From Tepidimonas taiwanensis (GTDB lineage: Bacteria > Pseudomonadota > Gammaproteobacteria > Burkholderiales > Burkholderiaceae_C): a DNA stretch of 64,000 nt. Below the pieces are notes generated by a model that saw nothing but the letters and a program-made list of their open reading frames with translations, did not search any database and was not told the DNA's origin. Below are positions 47,901-57,111 of this stretch, one piece after another; the first letter of the stretch is position 1, and each line of letters begins with the position of its first letter. Location: NCBI RefSeq assembly GCF_020162115.1, contig NZ_CP083911.1:1488001-1552000 (forward strand). The letters are read 5' to 3'. The position numbers were made by a program, and so were the translations under genes.

Positions 47901-49280
47901 ATGCTGTCACCCGTCTCGTCTTCTCTGGGCCATGCTTTGGGTCATCGTGTGAAGGGGGCGTGGCACCCGGTGTGGTTCGCCGCGCTGTTGTCGCTCGGTT
48001 CCGCCGGCGCCCAGGCGCAGAGCCTGCAGGCACTGCTGGAGGCCGCACAGGGGTATGACGCCGCGTACCTGGCCGCCAAGGCCCAGTTCGAGGCCAACCG
48101 CGCCAAGGCCGAGCAGGCCCGCTCGCGCGTGCTGCCCACCGTCGGGCTGTCGGCCGAAGCGTTCGTGAATCGCCGCGACAGCTCCGCGCCCGGTGGCGCG
48201 CTGGACGACACGTTCAACAATCAGACGTTCAAACTCGGCGCGTCGCACCCGCTGTACCGACCCGGCAACCGACTGGAAGTCGAGCAGGCCGAGCGCTCGC
48301 TCGCGGCGGCCGAGGCGCAGCTGCAGGCGGCCGAGCAGGACCTGATCGTGCGCGTGTCGCAGGCGTACTTCGACGTGCTGGGCGCGGAGGACACGCTGAC
48401 CTTCGTGCGCGCGCAAAAAGCCGCGGTCAGCGAGCAGCTCGCCGCCGCCCAGCGCAACTTCGAGGTCGGCACCGCCACGATCACCGACACGCGCGAGGCG
48501 CAGGCGCGTTTCGACCTCGTCGTCGCGCAGGAAATCGCCGCCGAAAACGACCTGCGCGTGAAGAAGCTGGCGCTGGACCAACTGGTGGGCAAGACCGGCA
48601 CCGAGCCGTGGCGGCTGCCCGCCCCCGTTACCCTGCCGGCGCCGACCCCGGATGACGTCGACGCTTGGGTCCGCCGTGCGACCGCCGAGCACCCGAGTGT
48701 GCGCGCGGCGCAGGCAGCGCTGGACATCGCCCGGCTCGAAGTGCGCAAAGCGGAAGCCGCCAAGGGGCCGACGCTCGATGCCGTGGCGCAGTACCAATGG
48801 GCTCGCGCCCCGTCGTCGGTCGCCGCCATGCCCGGCTACCTGCGCAACCAGACGGCCAGCATCGGCGTGCAGTTCAACCTGCCGCTCTACACCGGCGGGG
48901 CGCTGGACAACCGCGTCAAGGAAACCGTCGCGCTGGAAGACAAGGCGCGCAACGACGTCGAAGGCGCGCTGCGCGCCGTGAGCCAGGCCACGCGCGCCGC
49001 TTTTTTTGGTGTGCGCTCGGGGCTGGGCCAGGTGCGCGCGCTGGAAGCCGCGGAAGCGTCGAGCCAGAGCGCCCTGGAGGCCAACCAGCTCGGCTACCAG
49101 GTCGGCGTGCGCATCAATATCGACGTGCTCAACGCGCAGAGCCAGCTCTACCAGACCAAGGCCCAGCTCGCCAAGGCCCGCTACGACGTGCTGGTGGGCG
49201 GACTGCGCCTGCGTCAGGCCGCCGGCGTGCTGAAGGCCGAGGACATCCAGCCGATCAACGCGCTGTTGCAGCCGCGCTGA
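47901..49280 (+). CDS. tolC: TolC-family outer-membrane channel
   Basis: The 459-residue protein has a signal peptide (hydrophobic core about 24-38, cleavage after AQA). Two tandem repeats of the TolC pattern follow: long amphipathic helices rich in Ala/Gln/Glu, with beta-strand segments ending in aromatic turns (TFKLGASHPLYRPGN; SIGVQFNLPLYTGGALDNR). It is the outer-membrane exit duct for RND, MFS and ABC exporters and type I secretion. It could partner the RND pump encoded at 7.4-11.7 kb, which lacks its own channel. Its 3' end overlaps waaA by 26 bases convergently. Confidence 0.92.
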   Translation: MLSPVSSSLGHALGHRVKGAWHPVWFAALLSLGSAGAQAQSLQALLEAAQGYDAAYLAAKAQFEANRAKAEQARSRVLPTVGLSAEAFVNRRDSSAPGGALDDTFNNQTFKLGASHPLYRPGNRLEVEQAERSLAAAEAQLQAAEQDLIVRVSQAYFDVLGAEDTLTFVRAQKAAVSEQLAAAQRNFEVGTATITDTREAQARFDLVVAQEIAAENDLRVKKLALDQLVGKTGTEPWRLPAPVTLPAPTPDDVDAWVRRATAEHPSVRAAQAALDIARLEVRKAEAAKGPTLDAVAQYQWARAPSSVAAMPGYLRNQTASIGVQFNLPLYTGGALDNRVKETVALEDKARNDVEGALRAVSQATRAAFFGVRSGLGQVRALEAAEASSQSALEANQLGYQVGVRINIDVLNAQSQLYQTKAQLAKARYDVLVGGLRLRQAAGVLKAEDIQPINALLQPR

Positions 49281-50691
49281 CGTCCCACCAGCGCAGCACC
49301 GCGTCGGCGCAGCGCTGGGCCGCGCCGGCGTGTTCGGCCAGCAGCGACTGGCACCCCGCGCGCGCCGCGGCCAACGCATCCGGCGCCGACAGCCACGCCA
49401 GCGCCTGCCCGATGGCGGCCGCCATGTCGGGCGCGCGCACCGCGGCGCCGTGCGCTTGCGCGGCCTGCGCCGCGTGCGCGAAGTTGAACGTGTGCGGGCC
49501 CATCACGACCGGGCACTCGCACGCCGCCGCTTCGATCAGGTTTTGCCCCCCGAGCGGTGCGAAACTGCCACCCAGCAACGCCACATCGGCCAGCGCGTAG
49601 TACCACGGCATCTCGCCGAGCGTGTCGCCGAGCAGCACGTCGGCGTCCAGCGCCGGCGCGGGCCAGACCGGCTCCGCGTCGAGCGCCCCCAGGGCGCTGC
49701 GACGCACCACACGCCAGCCGGCCGCGCGCAGCTGTTCCGCCACCGCGTCGAAGCGCTGCGGGTGGCGCGGCACCACCAGCCACAGCGGGCGTCCTCCGGG
49801 GACGGCCGCACCCGAATCGTCCGGCCCGCCCGGCGCCTCCGAAGGGGAAGCGCACACGTCTGACCAAGCGGCGGACCATGCGGCCTCCTCCCCCTCGCGG
49901 CTGCTGGCCAGCATCAGCACCGGCCGCCCCATGGGGGCATCGGGCGTCGCCGTCGCGCGCTGCCACGCCTGCCGCCACGCCCGCCCGGCGGACCAAGGTT
50001 GCGGGTGCCACGGCACGTCGAACTTGACATTGCCGATCACCGCCCCGGCCGGCGGATCGACCGGCGCCCCGAGGTCGCGCAGCCGTTCGGCGTCGGCCAC
50101 GGTCTGCGCCAGCACCCCGGACAAGCCCGCGTAGGCGGGGCGCGACAGCCAGCGCAGCCGCTGCGCCCGCCGCCACGACCGTTCGTTGAGCCGCGCGTTG
50201 GCGAGCAGCAGCGGCACCCCCGCCGCCCGGCAGCCGGCGACCAGCCCCGGCCACACCTCGGTCTCCATCAGCACCCCCAGCCGCGGGCGGAAATGCGCCA
50301 GAAACCGTCGCACCGGCCCCGGCGCGTCCCACGGCAGCCACACTTGCACGTCCCCGGGCCGCAGGTGGCGCGCCCCTTCGGCGCGGCCGGTGGCGGTGCC
50401 GTGCGTCCAGAGCACGCGGATGTCCGGCCGCGCCGCGCGCAGCGGGGCGAGCCACAGCGCCGCCGCGCGCGTCTCGCCCAGCGAGACCGCGTGCACCCAC
50501 AGCCACCCCGACGACGGCGCACTGTCGTAACGGCCGAACCGCTCCTCGATGGCCTCCCGGTACCCCGGCTCGGCCACGCCACGCCGCGCGAGCTTGCGCC
50601 GCAGCAGCGGCTGCAGCGCGGTCATCGCGGCCCCATACACACCGAGCGCGAGCCGCTCGGCCCACCCCCGCGTCAATGGCTCAGTCGCCAC
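49255..50691 (-). CDS. waaA: 3-deoxy-D-manno-octulosonic acid (Kdo) transferase
   Basis: WaaA adds Kdo residues to lipid IVA at the cytoplasmic face of the inner membrane. It has 478 residues. The catalytic base is E73 in VHAVSLGETRAA. ETEVWPGL, the NARLNERS segment and GGSFAPLGGQNLIEAA of the C-terminal Rossmann domain are family signatures. A low-complexity insert (about 305-325, Ser/Pro/Gly/Asp) breaks the C-terminal domain. The GTG start was chosen because it includes the N-terminal membrane anchor and overlaps the upstream glycosyltransferase by 11 bases; the Met at codon 23 would lose part of it. Confidence 0.92.
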   Translation of the reverse strand: MATEPLTRGWAERLALGVYGAAMTALQPLLRRKLARRGVAEPGYREAIEERFGRYDSAPSSGWLWVHAVSLGETRAAALWLAPLRAARPDIRVLWTHGTATGRAEGARHLRPGDVQVWLPWDAPGPVRRFLAHFRPRLGVLMETEVWPGLVAGCRAAGVPLLLANARLNERSWRRAQRLRWLSRPAYAGLSGVLAQTVADAERLRDLGAPVDPPAGAVIGNVKFDVPWHPQPWSAGRAWRQAWQRATATPDAPMGRPVLMLASSREGEEAAWSAAWSDVCASPSEAPGGPDDSGAAVPGGRPLWLVVPRHPQRFDAVAEQLRAAGWRVVRRSALGALDAEPVWPAPALDADVLLGDTLGEMPWYYALADVALLGGSFAPLGGQNLIEAAACECPVVMGPHTFNFAHAAQAAQAHGAAVRAPDMAAAIGQALAWLSAPDALAAARAGCQSLLAEHAGAAQRCADAVLRWWDVSAAATAR

Positions 50692-51805
50692 GGAACAACC
50701 GCTCGTACACGGCCCCGATGCCAGCGGCCTCGCGCTCCAGCGAGAAATGCTCGACCACGCGCGCACGCGCCGCCTCGCCCATGCGCACCGCCGCGACCGG
50801 GTCGGCCAGCACCACGCGCACCGCCTGTGCCAGCCCCACCGCGTCGCCGGTGTCGACCAGCGCGCCGTTGACACCGGGCTGCACCAGCTCCTCGAACGCG
50901 CCGGTGCGCGAGCAGATCACCGCGCAGCCGGTGGCCGCCGCCTCGAACGGCGTCAGGCCAAACGGCTCATAGCGCGGGCACGCCACACACACCAGGCAGC
51001 GCTGGTACCAGCGGTGCACCTCCGCGGCCGGGATCTCGCCGAGGAAGCGGATGCGCTCGTGCAGGCCCGCCGCGTCGATACGCGCCTGCAGCTCGCGCTG
51101 ATACGCCTGGTGCTGCGGCTGCGCCAGGCCCGCGATCACCGCCGTCACCTCCGGCAGGTGCGGCAGCGCCGCGATCATTGCGTCCACGAAAACGTCGGTG
51201 CCCTTGTCGGGCCGCACGCGCCCGAACACACCGATCCCGTAGCGCCCGGGCAGCCCGCTGTCGGCCCACGCGGCAAGCTTGTCCGGCGGCGGACTGAAGC
51301 GCGCGAGGTCGATACCGTGCGGCACCACCGCGGTGGTGTTGGGCACGAAGCTCGCCGCCTTCGGTGTCGTCGCGATCACCGCGTCCATGCGGCTGATCAG
51401 CCAGCGCGGGAACCAGCCGTGGCGGTGCTGCGCGGCCGAGGTGAACACCAGCCGGATCGGCAAGCGCAAGACGTCGCGTGCCCACAGGCCCGCAGCCATC
51501 TCATGGTCGCGCCGCACGTGCCAGATCCGAAACGGTCGCCCCGCCGGCGGCCGGCGCGACAACGCGATCGCCTCGCGCAGCGTCATGCCCGGCATGCCAT
51601 GTGGCAGCGGCGTGCCGCAATACGCCAGCCGCCACTGCCGGGCCTGCAGCGGCACGAGCGCATTGACCGTCGCCGACACCCCGGTGTAGCGGCGCTTGAG
51701 GTTGAAGACGATGACCTCCGGATCGGGGTCGGGGGTCAGCACGGTGGCGTTCACGGGGGATTCAGGGGTCACGGGCTTTGCCGATGCGCCGTCAGTGCGC
51801 GGCAT
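50681..51805 (-). CDS. Glycosyltransferase family 4 protein (LPS or polysaccharide)
   Basis: The 374-residue GT-B fold enzyme has the C-terminal nucleotide-sugar site with YEPFGLTPFEAAATGCAVI, the E-x7-E type motif, and VFGRVRPDKGTDVF at the start of the second domain. It probably adds a sugar to lipopolysaccharide core or another glycan, judged from waaA downstream and phosphomannomutase upstream. It overlaps both neighbours (11 and 14 bases), so the three are translated together. A GTG 17 codons further in is an alternative start. Confidence 0.87.
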   Translation of the reverse strand: MPRTDGASAKPVTPESPVNATVLTPDPDPEVIVFNLKRRYTGVSATVNALVPLQARQWRLAYCGTPLPHGMPGMTLREAIALSRRPPAGRPFRIWHVRRDHEMAAGLWARDVLRLPIRLVFTSAAQHRHGWFPRWLISRMDAVIATTPKAASFVPNTTAVVPHGIDLARFSPPPDKLAAWADSGLPGRYGIGVFGRVRPDKGTDVFVDAMIAALPHLPEVTAVIAGLAQPQHQAYQRELQARIDAAGLHERIRFLGEIPAAEVHRWYQRCLVCVACPRYEPFGLTPFEAAATGCAVICSRTGAFEELVQPGVNGALVDTGDAVGLAQAVRVVLADPVAAVRMGEAARARVVEHFSLEREAAGIGAVYERLFRGD

Positions 51806-53192
51806 CGCCGACGACCGCGTCGGGCTTGACGCGGCGCAGCAGGGTCAGCATCGCCGCCTGGATGCGCTGCAGCGCCTCGGGCGTCTGCCCCTCGAAGCGC
51901 AGCACCAGCACCGGCGTGGTGTTGGACGCGCGGATCAGCCCGAAACCATCGGGCCAGTCGACGCGCAGGCCATCCACCGTGCACACCTGCGCCGGCGCAT
52001 CGAAGTGCGCGATGCGCTGCAACTCGGCCACGACGCGGTGCGGCTCGCCCTCGGCGCAGGCGACGTTGAGCTCGGGCGTGGCGTGGCTGGTCGGTAACGC
52101 GTCGAGCACCGCGCCGGGGTCGGCATGGCGGCTGAGGATTTCCAGCAACCGCGCGCCGGCGTAGCTGCCGTCGTCGAACCCGTACCAGCGCTCCTGAAAA
52201 AAGATGTGCCCGCTCATCTCGCCGCCGAGCGGGGCCCCCACCTCGCGCATCTTGGCTTTGATGAGCGAATGGCCCGTGCGGTGCATCAGCGGCACGCCCC
52301 CGGCCGCGCGGATCGCCTGCGGCAAGCGCTGGCTGCACTTGACGTCAAAGACGATGGTGCCGCCGGGCACGCGGGTGAGCACGTCGGCCGCGAACAGCAT
52401 CATCTGCCGATCCGGAAAGATATTCTGACCACTGGGCGTCACCACCCCGAGGCGGTCGCCGTCGCCGTCGAAGGCAAAGCCCAGGTCGGCGCCGGTCCGC
52501 CGCAGCGCGTCGATGAGGTCGCACAGGTTCTCCGGCTTGGACGGGTCGGGATGGTGGTTCGGAAACTCACCGTCCACCTCGCCATAGAGCACCGTCACCT
52601 CACACCCCAGCGCCCGGAACAGATCCGGTGCGCTGGCCCCGGTGACACCGTTGCCGCAGTCGATGACGAGCTTGAGCGGCCGCGCCAGCCGCACGTCGCC
52701 GACGATGCGCGCGATGTACTCGGGCTGGATGTCGATCGACCGCACCGTGCCGCGCACCGCCACGGGGGCCGCACCCGCCTCCATCGCCGCGCGTAGCGCC
52801 TGGATCTCGTCGCCGTAGATGGCCTGTCCGCCCAGCACCATCTTGAAGCCGTTGTGGTGCTTGGGGTTGTGGCTGCCAGTGACCTGGATGCCGCTGCGGC
52901 AGTGCGTCGCCGCGGCGTAATAGAGCATCGGCGTCGTGACCATGCCGATGTCGAGGACGTCGACGCCCGCATCCGCCAACCCGTCGATCAGCACGGCAGC
53001 CAGCGCCGGGCTGCTCAGACGCCCGTCACGGCCCACGGCCACCACCGTTTCCCCTGCCGCCAGCGCCCGCGCCCCGAAGGCCCGCCCGAGCGCACGGGCA
53101 AACGCCTCGTCGATCACATCCGGGACCACGCCGCGGATGTCGTAGGCCTTGAACGCGTGCGCGGGGAATGGGCGGTGGAGGGTCTCGGTCAT
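51792..53192 (-). CDS. Phosphomannomutase/phosphoglucomutase (AlgC-like)
   Basis: This 466-residue alpha-D-phosphohexomutase interconverts the 6- and 1-phosphates of mannose and glucose for LPS and exopolysaccharide precursors. The phosphoserine loop is QVTGSHNPKHHNGFK (near 105), Mg2+ binds DGDGDR (near 240), the sugar-specificity loop is GGEMSGHIFF and the phosphate-binding loop RASNTTPVLVLR. The Met of MTETLHRPFPAHAFKAYDIRG was chosen; the upstream open frame lacks family similarity. ATTGTA about 33 bases upstream (TACAAT on this strand) may be its -10 box. Confidence 0.92.
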   Translation of the reverse strand: MTETLHRPFPAHAFKAYDIRGVVPDVIDEAFARALGRAFGARALAAGETVVAVGRDGRLSSPALAAVLIDGLADAGVDVLDIGMVTTPMLYYAAATHCRSGIQVTGSHNPKHHNGFKMVLGGQAIYGDEIQALRAAMEAGAAPVAVRGTVRSIDIQPEYIARIVGDVRLARPLKLVIDCGNGVTGASAPDLFRALGCEVTVLYGEVDGEFPNHHPDPSKPENLCDLIDALRRTGADLGFAFDGDGDRLGVVTPSGQNIFPDRQMMLFAADVLTRVPGGTIVFDVKCSQRLPQAIRAAGGVPLMHRTGHSLIKAKMREVGAPLGGEMSGHIFFQERWYGFDDGSYAGARLLEILSRHADPGAVLDALPTSHATPELNVACAEGEPHRVVAELQRIAHFDAPAQVCTVDGLRVDWPDGFGLIRASNTTPVLVLRFEGQTPEALQRIQAAMLTLLRRVKPDAVVGDAAH

Positions 53193-53416
53193 CGTCGGGA
53201 GGTCGGCTGTGTGACAGTGCGCCGATTGTAGAGGGGCTATCATGCGGCCTCGTTGGCGCCGGCCCTCCCCCGTCGCCCACGGCCAGTGCCCCGCCCGCTT
53301 GGGGACGACCCGCGGCGCCAGGGGCACCCGTTCACCGCCGGCGCGCGCGGCGCGGGGGTACCGAACCGCCCATGTGTCGCCGCTGGCCCGCCCATCCGCT
53401 CCCGCCCCCCGAACGC

Positions 53417-54319
53417 ATGTCGCCGAAGCTCGCTGCTGAATTCGTGTTGTTGGCCGCCCTGTGGGGCGCGTCGTTCCTGTTCATGCGCCAGGCGGCGGTG
53501 GCGTTCGGGCCGCTGGCCACGGCGGGGCTGCGCGTTGCGGTCGCGAGCGTCGTCCTGCTGCCGATACTGATCGCCAGCGGGCACTGGCGGGCGCTGCGCG
53601 ACCACGCGGGCCGCATCCTCTTCGTCGGGCTGCTCAACGCCGGCATTCCGTTCGGCCTGTTCGCGTACGCGGTGCTGTCGATCAGCACCGGGCTGACCGC
53701 GATCCTCAACGCCACCGTGCCGCTGTTCGGCGCACTGGTCGCGTGGGCGTGGCTGGGCGAGCGCCCGGGGCGCTGGCGCGCGCTGGGGCTGGCGCTCGGC
53801 TTTCTCGGGGTCGTGCTGCTGTCGTGGAACAAGGCGAGCTTCACCCCCGGGGGCACCGGCTGGGCCGTGCTCGCGTGCCTCGCCGCCACGACGCTGTACG
53901 CGATCGCCGCCAGCTATACGAAGCGTTACCTGATGGGCATCCCGCCGATGGCCACCGCGACCGGCAGCCAGTTCGGGGCGACGCTGGGGCTGCTGCTGCC
54001 GACGTGGTGGAGCTGGCCCGCCCAGCCGGCCCCGTGGTCGGCCTGGGCGGCCGTGATCGCCGCCGGCGTGCTGTGCACGGCATTGGCGTACCTGCTGTAC
54101 TTTCGCCTGATCGAGGCGGCCGGCCCCGCCAAGACCCTGACGGTCACGTTTCTGATCCCGGTGTTCGCGATCGCGTACGGCGCGCTGCTGCTGGGCGAGG
54201 CGATCACGCCGTGGATGGTGGGGTGCGGGGCGGTGATTCTGGTGGGGGTGGCGCTCGCCACCGGTGTCATCGATCCGGCTCGCCTGCGGCTTCGCTATCG
54301 CCCTGCAACGCGGCCTTGA
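53417..54319 (+). CDS. EamA/DMT-family transporter
   Basis: This 300-residue inner-membrane protein has ten hydrophobic segments in two EamA repeats (ALWGASFLFMRQAAVAFGP near the start; FLIPVFAIAYGALLLGEAIT near the end). It exports amino acids or related metabolites; substrate unknown. The last 17 codons lie antisense to the 3' end of ihfA. This is the probable site of a rearrangement breakpoint, so the C-terminal tail may be newly acquired. The 224 bases before it contain no other gene. Confidence 0.87.
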   Translation: MSPKLAAEFVLLAALWGASFLFMRQAAVAFGPLATAGLRVAVASVVLLPILIASGHWRALRDHAGRILFVGLLNAGIPFGLFAYAVLSISTGLTAILNATVPLFGALVAWAWLGERPGRWRALGLALGFLGVVLLSWNKASFTPGGTGWAVLACLAATTLYAIAASYTKRYLMGIPPMATATGSQFGATLGLLLPTWWSWPAQPAPWSAWAAVIAAGVLCTALAYLLYFRLIEAAGPAKTLTVTFLIPVFAIAYGALLLGEAITPWMVGCGAVILVGVALATGVIDPARLRLRYRPATRP

Positions 54320-54626
54320 GCTTGGGGCTGGCGTGGAAGGTCACGACGCGCCGCGCCTCGATCGGCACCAGCTCCCCGGTGCGCGGGTTGCGCCCCGGCC
54401 GGGGGGACTTGTCGCGTACCTGAAACTGGCCGAAGCCCGCGATGCGCACCTCCTCGCCCGCGATCAGGCGCTCCGCGATCAGCTCGAAAAACGCGTCGAC
54501 GATGTCCTTGGATTCGCGCTTGGCGAAGCCGATGCGCTCGTACAGCCGCTCGGCCAGCTCGGCCTTCGTCAGGGTGCCCGCCGCGTCGGCGGTGCCGGTG
54601 TCCGTGGGGGGTTTGCGCGTGGCCAT
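54267..54626 (-). CDS. ihfA: Integration host factor subunit alpha
   Basis: IHF alpha forms a heterodimer that bends DNA sharply at specific sites. It has 119 residues against about 99 in E. coli: a Thr/Ala-rich N-terminal extension (to about 18) and a slightly longer C-terminus. LTKAELAERLYERIGF, DIVDAFFELI and the DNA-intercalating arm GRNPRTGELVPIEARRVVTF are conserved. It follows pheT by 46 bases as usual. The MerR gene expected next is missing at this place. Confidence 0.95.
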   Translation of the reverse strand: MATRKPPTDTGTADAAGTLTKAELAERLYERIGFAKRESKDIVDAFFELIAERLIAGEEVRIAGFGQFQVRDKSPRPGRNPRTGELVPIEARRVVTFHASPKLKAALQGDSEAAGEPDR

Positions 54627-54672
54627 GGCGCAATCGTAGCAGGGGCGCCCGCCGCGGCGGGCGCCCCCGGCG

Positions 54673-57090
54673 TCACGTGCGCAACCGTGCGCCGAGCCTC
54701 CGCTGCAGCGACGCCAGCACCGCCTGTACGACGGCGTCGATCTCCGCGTCGGTCAGCGTCGCATCGTCGCGCTCCAGCGTCAGGCGCACCGCCAGGCTCT
54801 TTTCACCGTCGGCGAGGCCCGCCGCGCCACCGGCCTTCGGGCGGTAGACGTCGAACAGCACCGCGTCGCGCAACCACGGCTGGTCGACTGCCGTGATCGC
54901 GGCCATCAGCTGCGCGTGCGTGACCGCTTCGGCGACCACGACGGCGATATCGCGCTGCACCGGCTGGTGGCGTCCCACCGGCTGCGCCTGCAGCACCGGG
55001 CGAGCGAGCACCGCGTCCAGATCCAGCTCGAACAGCACCGGCGCGTGCGTCCAGCCCTCCGCCTGCCGCCAGCGCGGGTGCAGCTCGCCGATGACGCCGA
55101 TCGGCTTGCCATCGAGCAGCACGCGCGCGCAGCGCCCCGGGTGCAGCGCCGGGTGTTGCGCGGGCTCGAAGGTGGCGCGGCGCGGGGCGAGCAGCGCCTC
55201 CACGTCCCCCTTGACGTCGTAGAAGTCCACCGGGCGCGCGGGCACGCCCCACTGCAGCATGGCCTCGTCGCCCCACGCCAGCCCCGCGACGCGCCGCGGC
55301 TGCTCGATGCCGGCCACGGTCGTATCGCTGTCCGGCACCGACGGATCGCGCCGGAACACGCGGCCGATTTCGAACAGCCGCGCGCGCGGCACGCGCCGGT
55401 CGGTGTTGTATTTCAGCGCCGCGAGCAGGCTGCCGATCAGGCTGGAGCGCATCACGCTCAGGTGGCTCGCGATCGGGTTGAGCAGCCTAATCGGGTCGGC
55501 GTTGCCCGCGTAGTCGCGCTCCCAGCGCTCCTCGACGAAGCTGAAATTGATGGTTTCCTGGTAGCCCAGTTGCGCCAGCTGCCGCCGCAGCGCGTGGGGG
55601 GAGCGTTGCGCCTCCGGCCGCACGCGCGGCACCACCGGGGCCAGCGGCGGCGCATCGGGCAGGCGGTCGTAGCCGATGACGCGCGCCACCTCTTCGATCA
55701 GGTCTTCCTCGATCTGCAGGTCGAAGCGGTACGGCGGCGGCGTGACCGTCAGCGTGCCGTCGCCCTCGGTCACCGCCAGGCCCAGGCGGCGCAGCGGCTC
55801 GGCGCACTGCGCCTGCGTCAGCGGCATGCCGATCACGCGCGCGGCGCGCTCGACGCGCAGCGTCACCGGCTGCGGCTGCGGCACGTTGACGATGTGGTCA
55901 TCCACCGGGCCGGCCTCGCCACCGCAAATCTCGAGGATCAGCTGCGTGATGCGCTCGACGTGCTCGCGCGTCGTGCTGGGGTCGACCCCGCGCTCGAAGC
56001 GGTGGCCCGCGTCGGTGCTGAAATTGAAGCGCCGCGAACGGCCCGCGATCGCGCGCGGCCACCAGAAAGCCGCCTCGACGTAGACGTTGCGCGTTTCGTC
56101 CGACACCGCGGTCGCCTCGCCGCCCATGATGCCCGCGAGCGACTCCACGCCCTGCGCATCGGTGATCACACCCACGGTCTCGTCCAGCGTCACCGTCTGG
56201 CCGTTGAGCAGCTTGAGCGTCTCGCCCGCGCGCGCCCAACGCACCTGCAGCCCGCCGTGGATCTTGTCGAGGTCGAAGATGTGCGACGGCCGCCCCAGCT
56301 CGAACATCACGTAGTTGGAGATATCGACCAGCGCCGAGATGCTGCGCTGCCCGCAGCGCGCCAGGCGCTGCACCATCCAGTCCGGCGTCTTGGCCGTCGG
56401 GTCGATGCCGCGGATGACGCGGCCGGTAAAGCGCCCGCACAGGTCCGGGGCGTCGATGCGCACCGGCAGCACGTCCGCGATGCGCGGCGCAACCGGGGTG
56501 ATGGTGGGCGTGACGAGCGGCGCGCCGGTGAGCGCCGCCACCTCGCGCGCCACCCCGTACACGCTCAGGCAGTGCGCGAGGTTGGGCGTGAGCTTGAGCG
56601 TGAACAGCCGATCGTCCAGCGCCAGCACCTCGCGGAGGTCACGCCCGATGGGCGCGTTACCCGGCAGCTCCAGCAGGCCACCGTGGTCGTCGGACAGGCG
56701 CAGCTCGCGCGCCGAGCACAGCATGCCGTGGCTCTCGACGCCGCGCAGCTTGCCGACGCGGATCTCGAACGGCTTGCCATCGTCACCGGGCGGCAGCACC
56801 GCGCCCACCAGCGCACACGGCACGCGAATGCCCGCGCGCGCATTGGGCGCGCCGCAGACGATCTGCAGCGGCTCGCCCTGCCCCACATCCACGCGGCACA
56901 CGCGCAGCCGGTCGGCGTTGGGGTGCTGTTCGGCGCTGAGGATCTCCCCCACCACCACCCGGTGGAACGGTGGCGCCACCGGGGCCACCTCCTCCACCTC
57001 CAGCCCCGCCATCGTCAGCAGGTCGGCGAGCTGCTGGCTGTCCAGCGCGGGGTTGCAAAACGTTCGCAGCCAGGATTCGGGAAATTGCAT
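54673..57090 (-). CDS. pheT: Phenylalanyl-tRNA synthetase beta subunit
   Basis: 805 residues, typical bacterial length. An EMAP/tRNA-binding domain lies at about 40-150 (HPNADRLRVCRVDVG, CGAPNARAG), followed by the B3/B4 editing domain, the B5 domain, a catalytic-like domain and the C-terminal anticodon-binding FDX-ACB domain (about 715-805, PVQRDIAVVV-like segment HQPVQRDIAVVVAE). It pairs with PheS as an alpha2-beta2 enzyme. It starts 21 bases after pheS. Confidence 0.97.
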   Translation of the reverse strand: MQFPESWLRTFCNPALDSQQLADLLTMAGLEVEEVAPVAPPFHRVVVGEILSAEQHPNADRLRVCRVDVGQGEPLQIVCGAPNARAGIRVPCALVGAVLPPGDDGKPFEIRVGKLRGVESHGMLCSARELRLSDDHGGLLELPGNAPIGRDLREVLALDDRLFTLKLTPNLAHCLSVYGVAREVAALTGAPLVTPTITPVAPRIADVLPVRIDAPDLCGRFTGRVIRGIDPTAKTPDWMVQRLARCGQRSISALVDISNYVMFELGRPSHIFDLDKIHGGLQVRWARAGETLKLLNGQTVTLDETVGVITDAQGVESLAGIMGGEATAVSDETRNVYVEAAFWWPRAIAGRSRRFNFSTDAGHRFERGVDPSTTREHVERITQLILEICGGEAGPVDDHIVNVPQPQPVTLRVERAARVIGMPLTQAQCAEPLRRLGLAVTEGDGTLTVTPPPYRFDLQIEEDLIEEVARVIGYDRLPDAPPLAPVVPRVRPEAQRSPHALRRQLAQLGYQETINFSFVEERWERDYAGNADPIRLLNPIASHLSVMRSSLIGSLLAALKYNTDRRVPRARLFEIGRVFRRDPSVPDSDTTVAGIEQPRRVAGLAWGDEAMLQWGVPARPVDFYDVKGDVEALLAPRRATFEPAQHPALHPGRCARVLLDGKPIGVIGELHPRWRQAEGWTHAPVLFELDLDAVLARPVLQAQPVGRHQPVQRDIAVVVAEAVTHAQLMAAITAVDQPWLRDAVLFDVYRPKAGGAAGLADGEKSLAVRLTLERDDATLTDAEIDAVVQAVLASLQRRLGARLRT

Positions 57091-57111
57091 CGCGGGCTCT
57101 TTCTTTCCACC

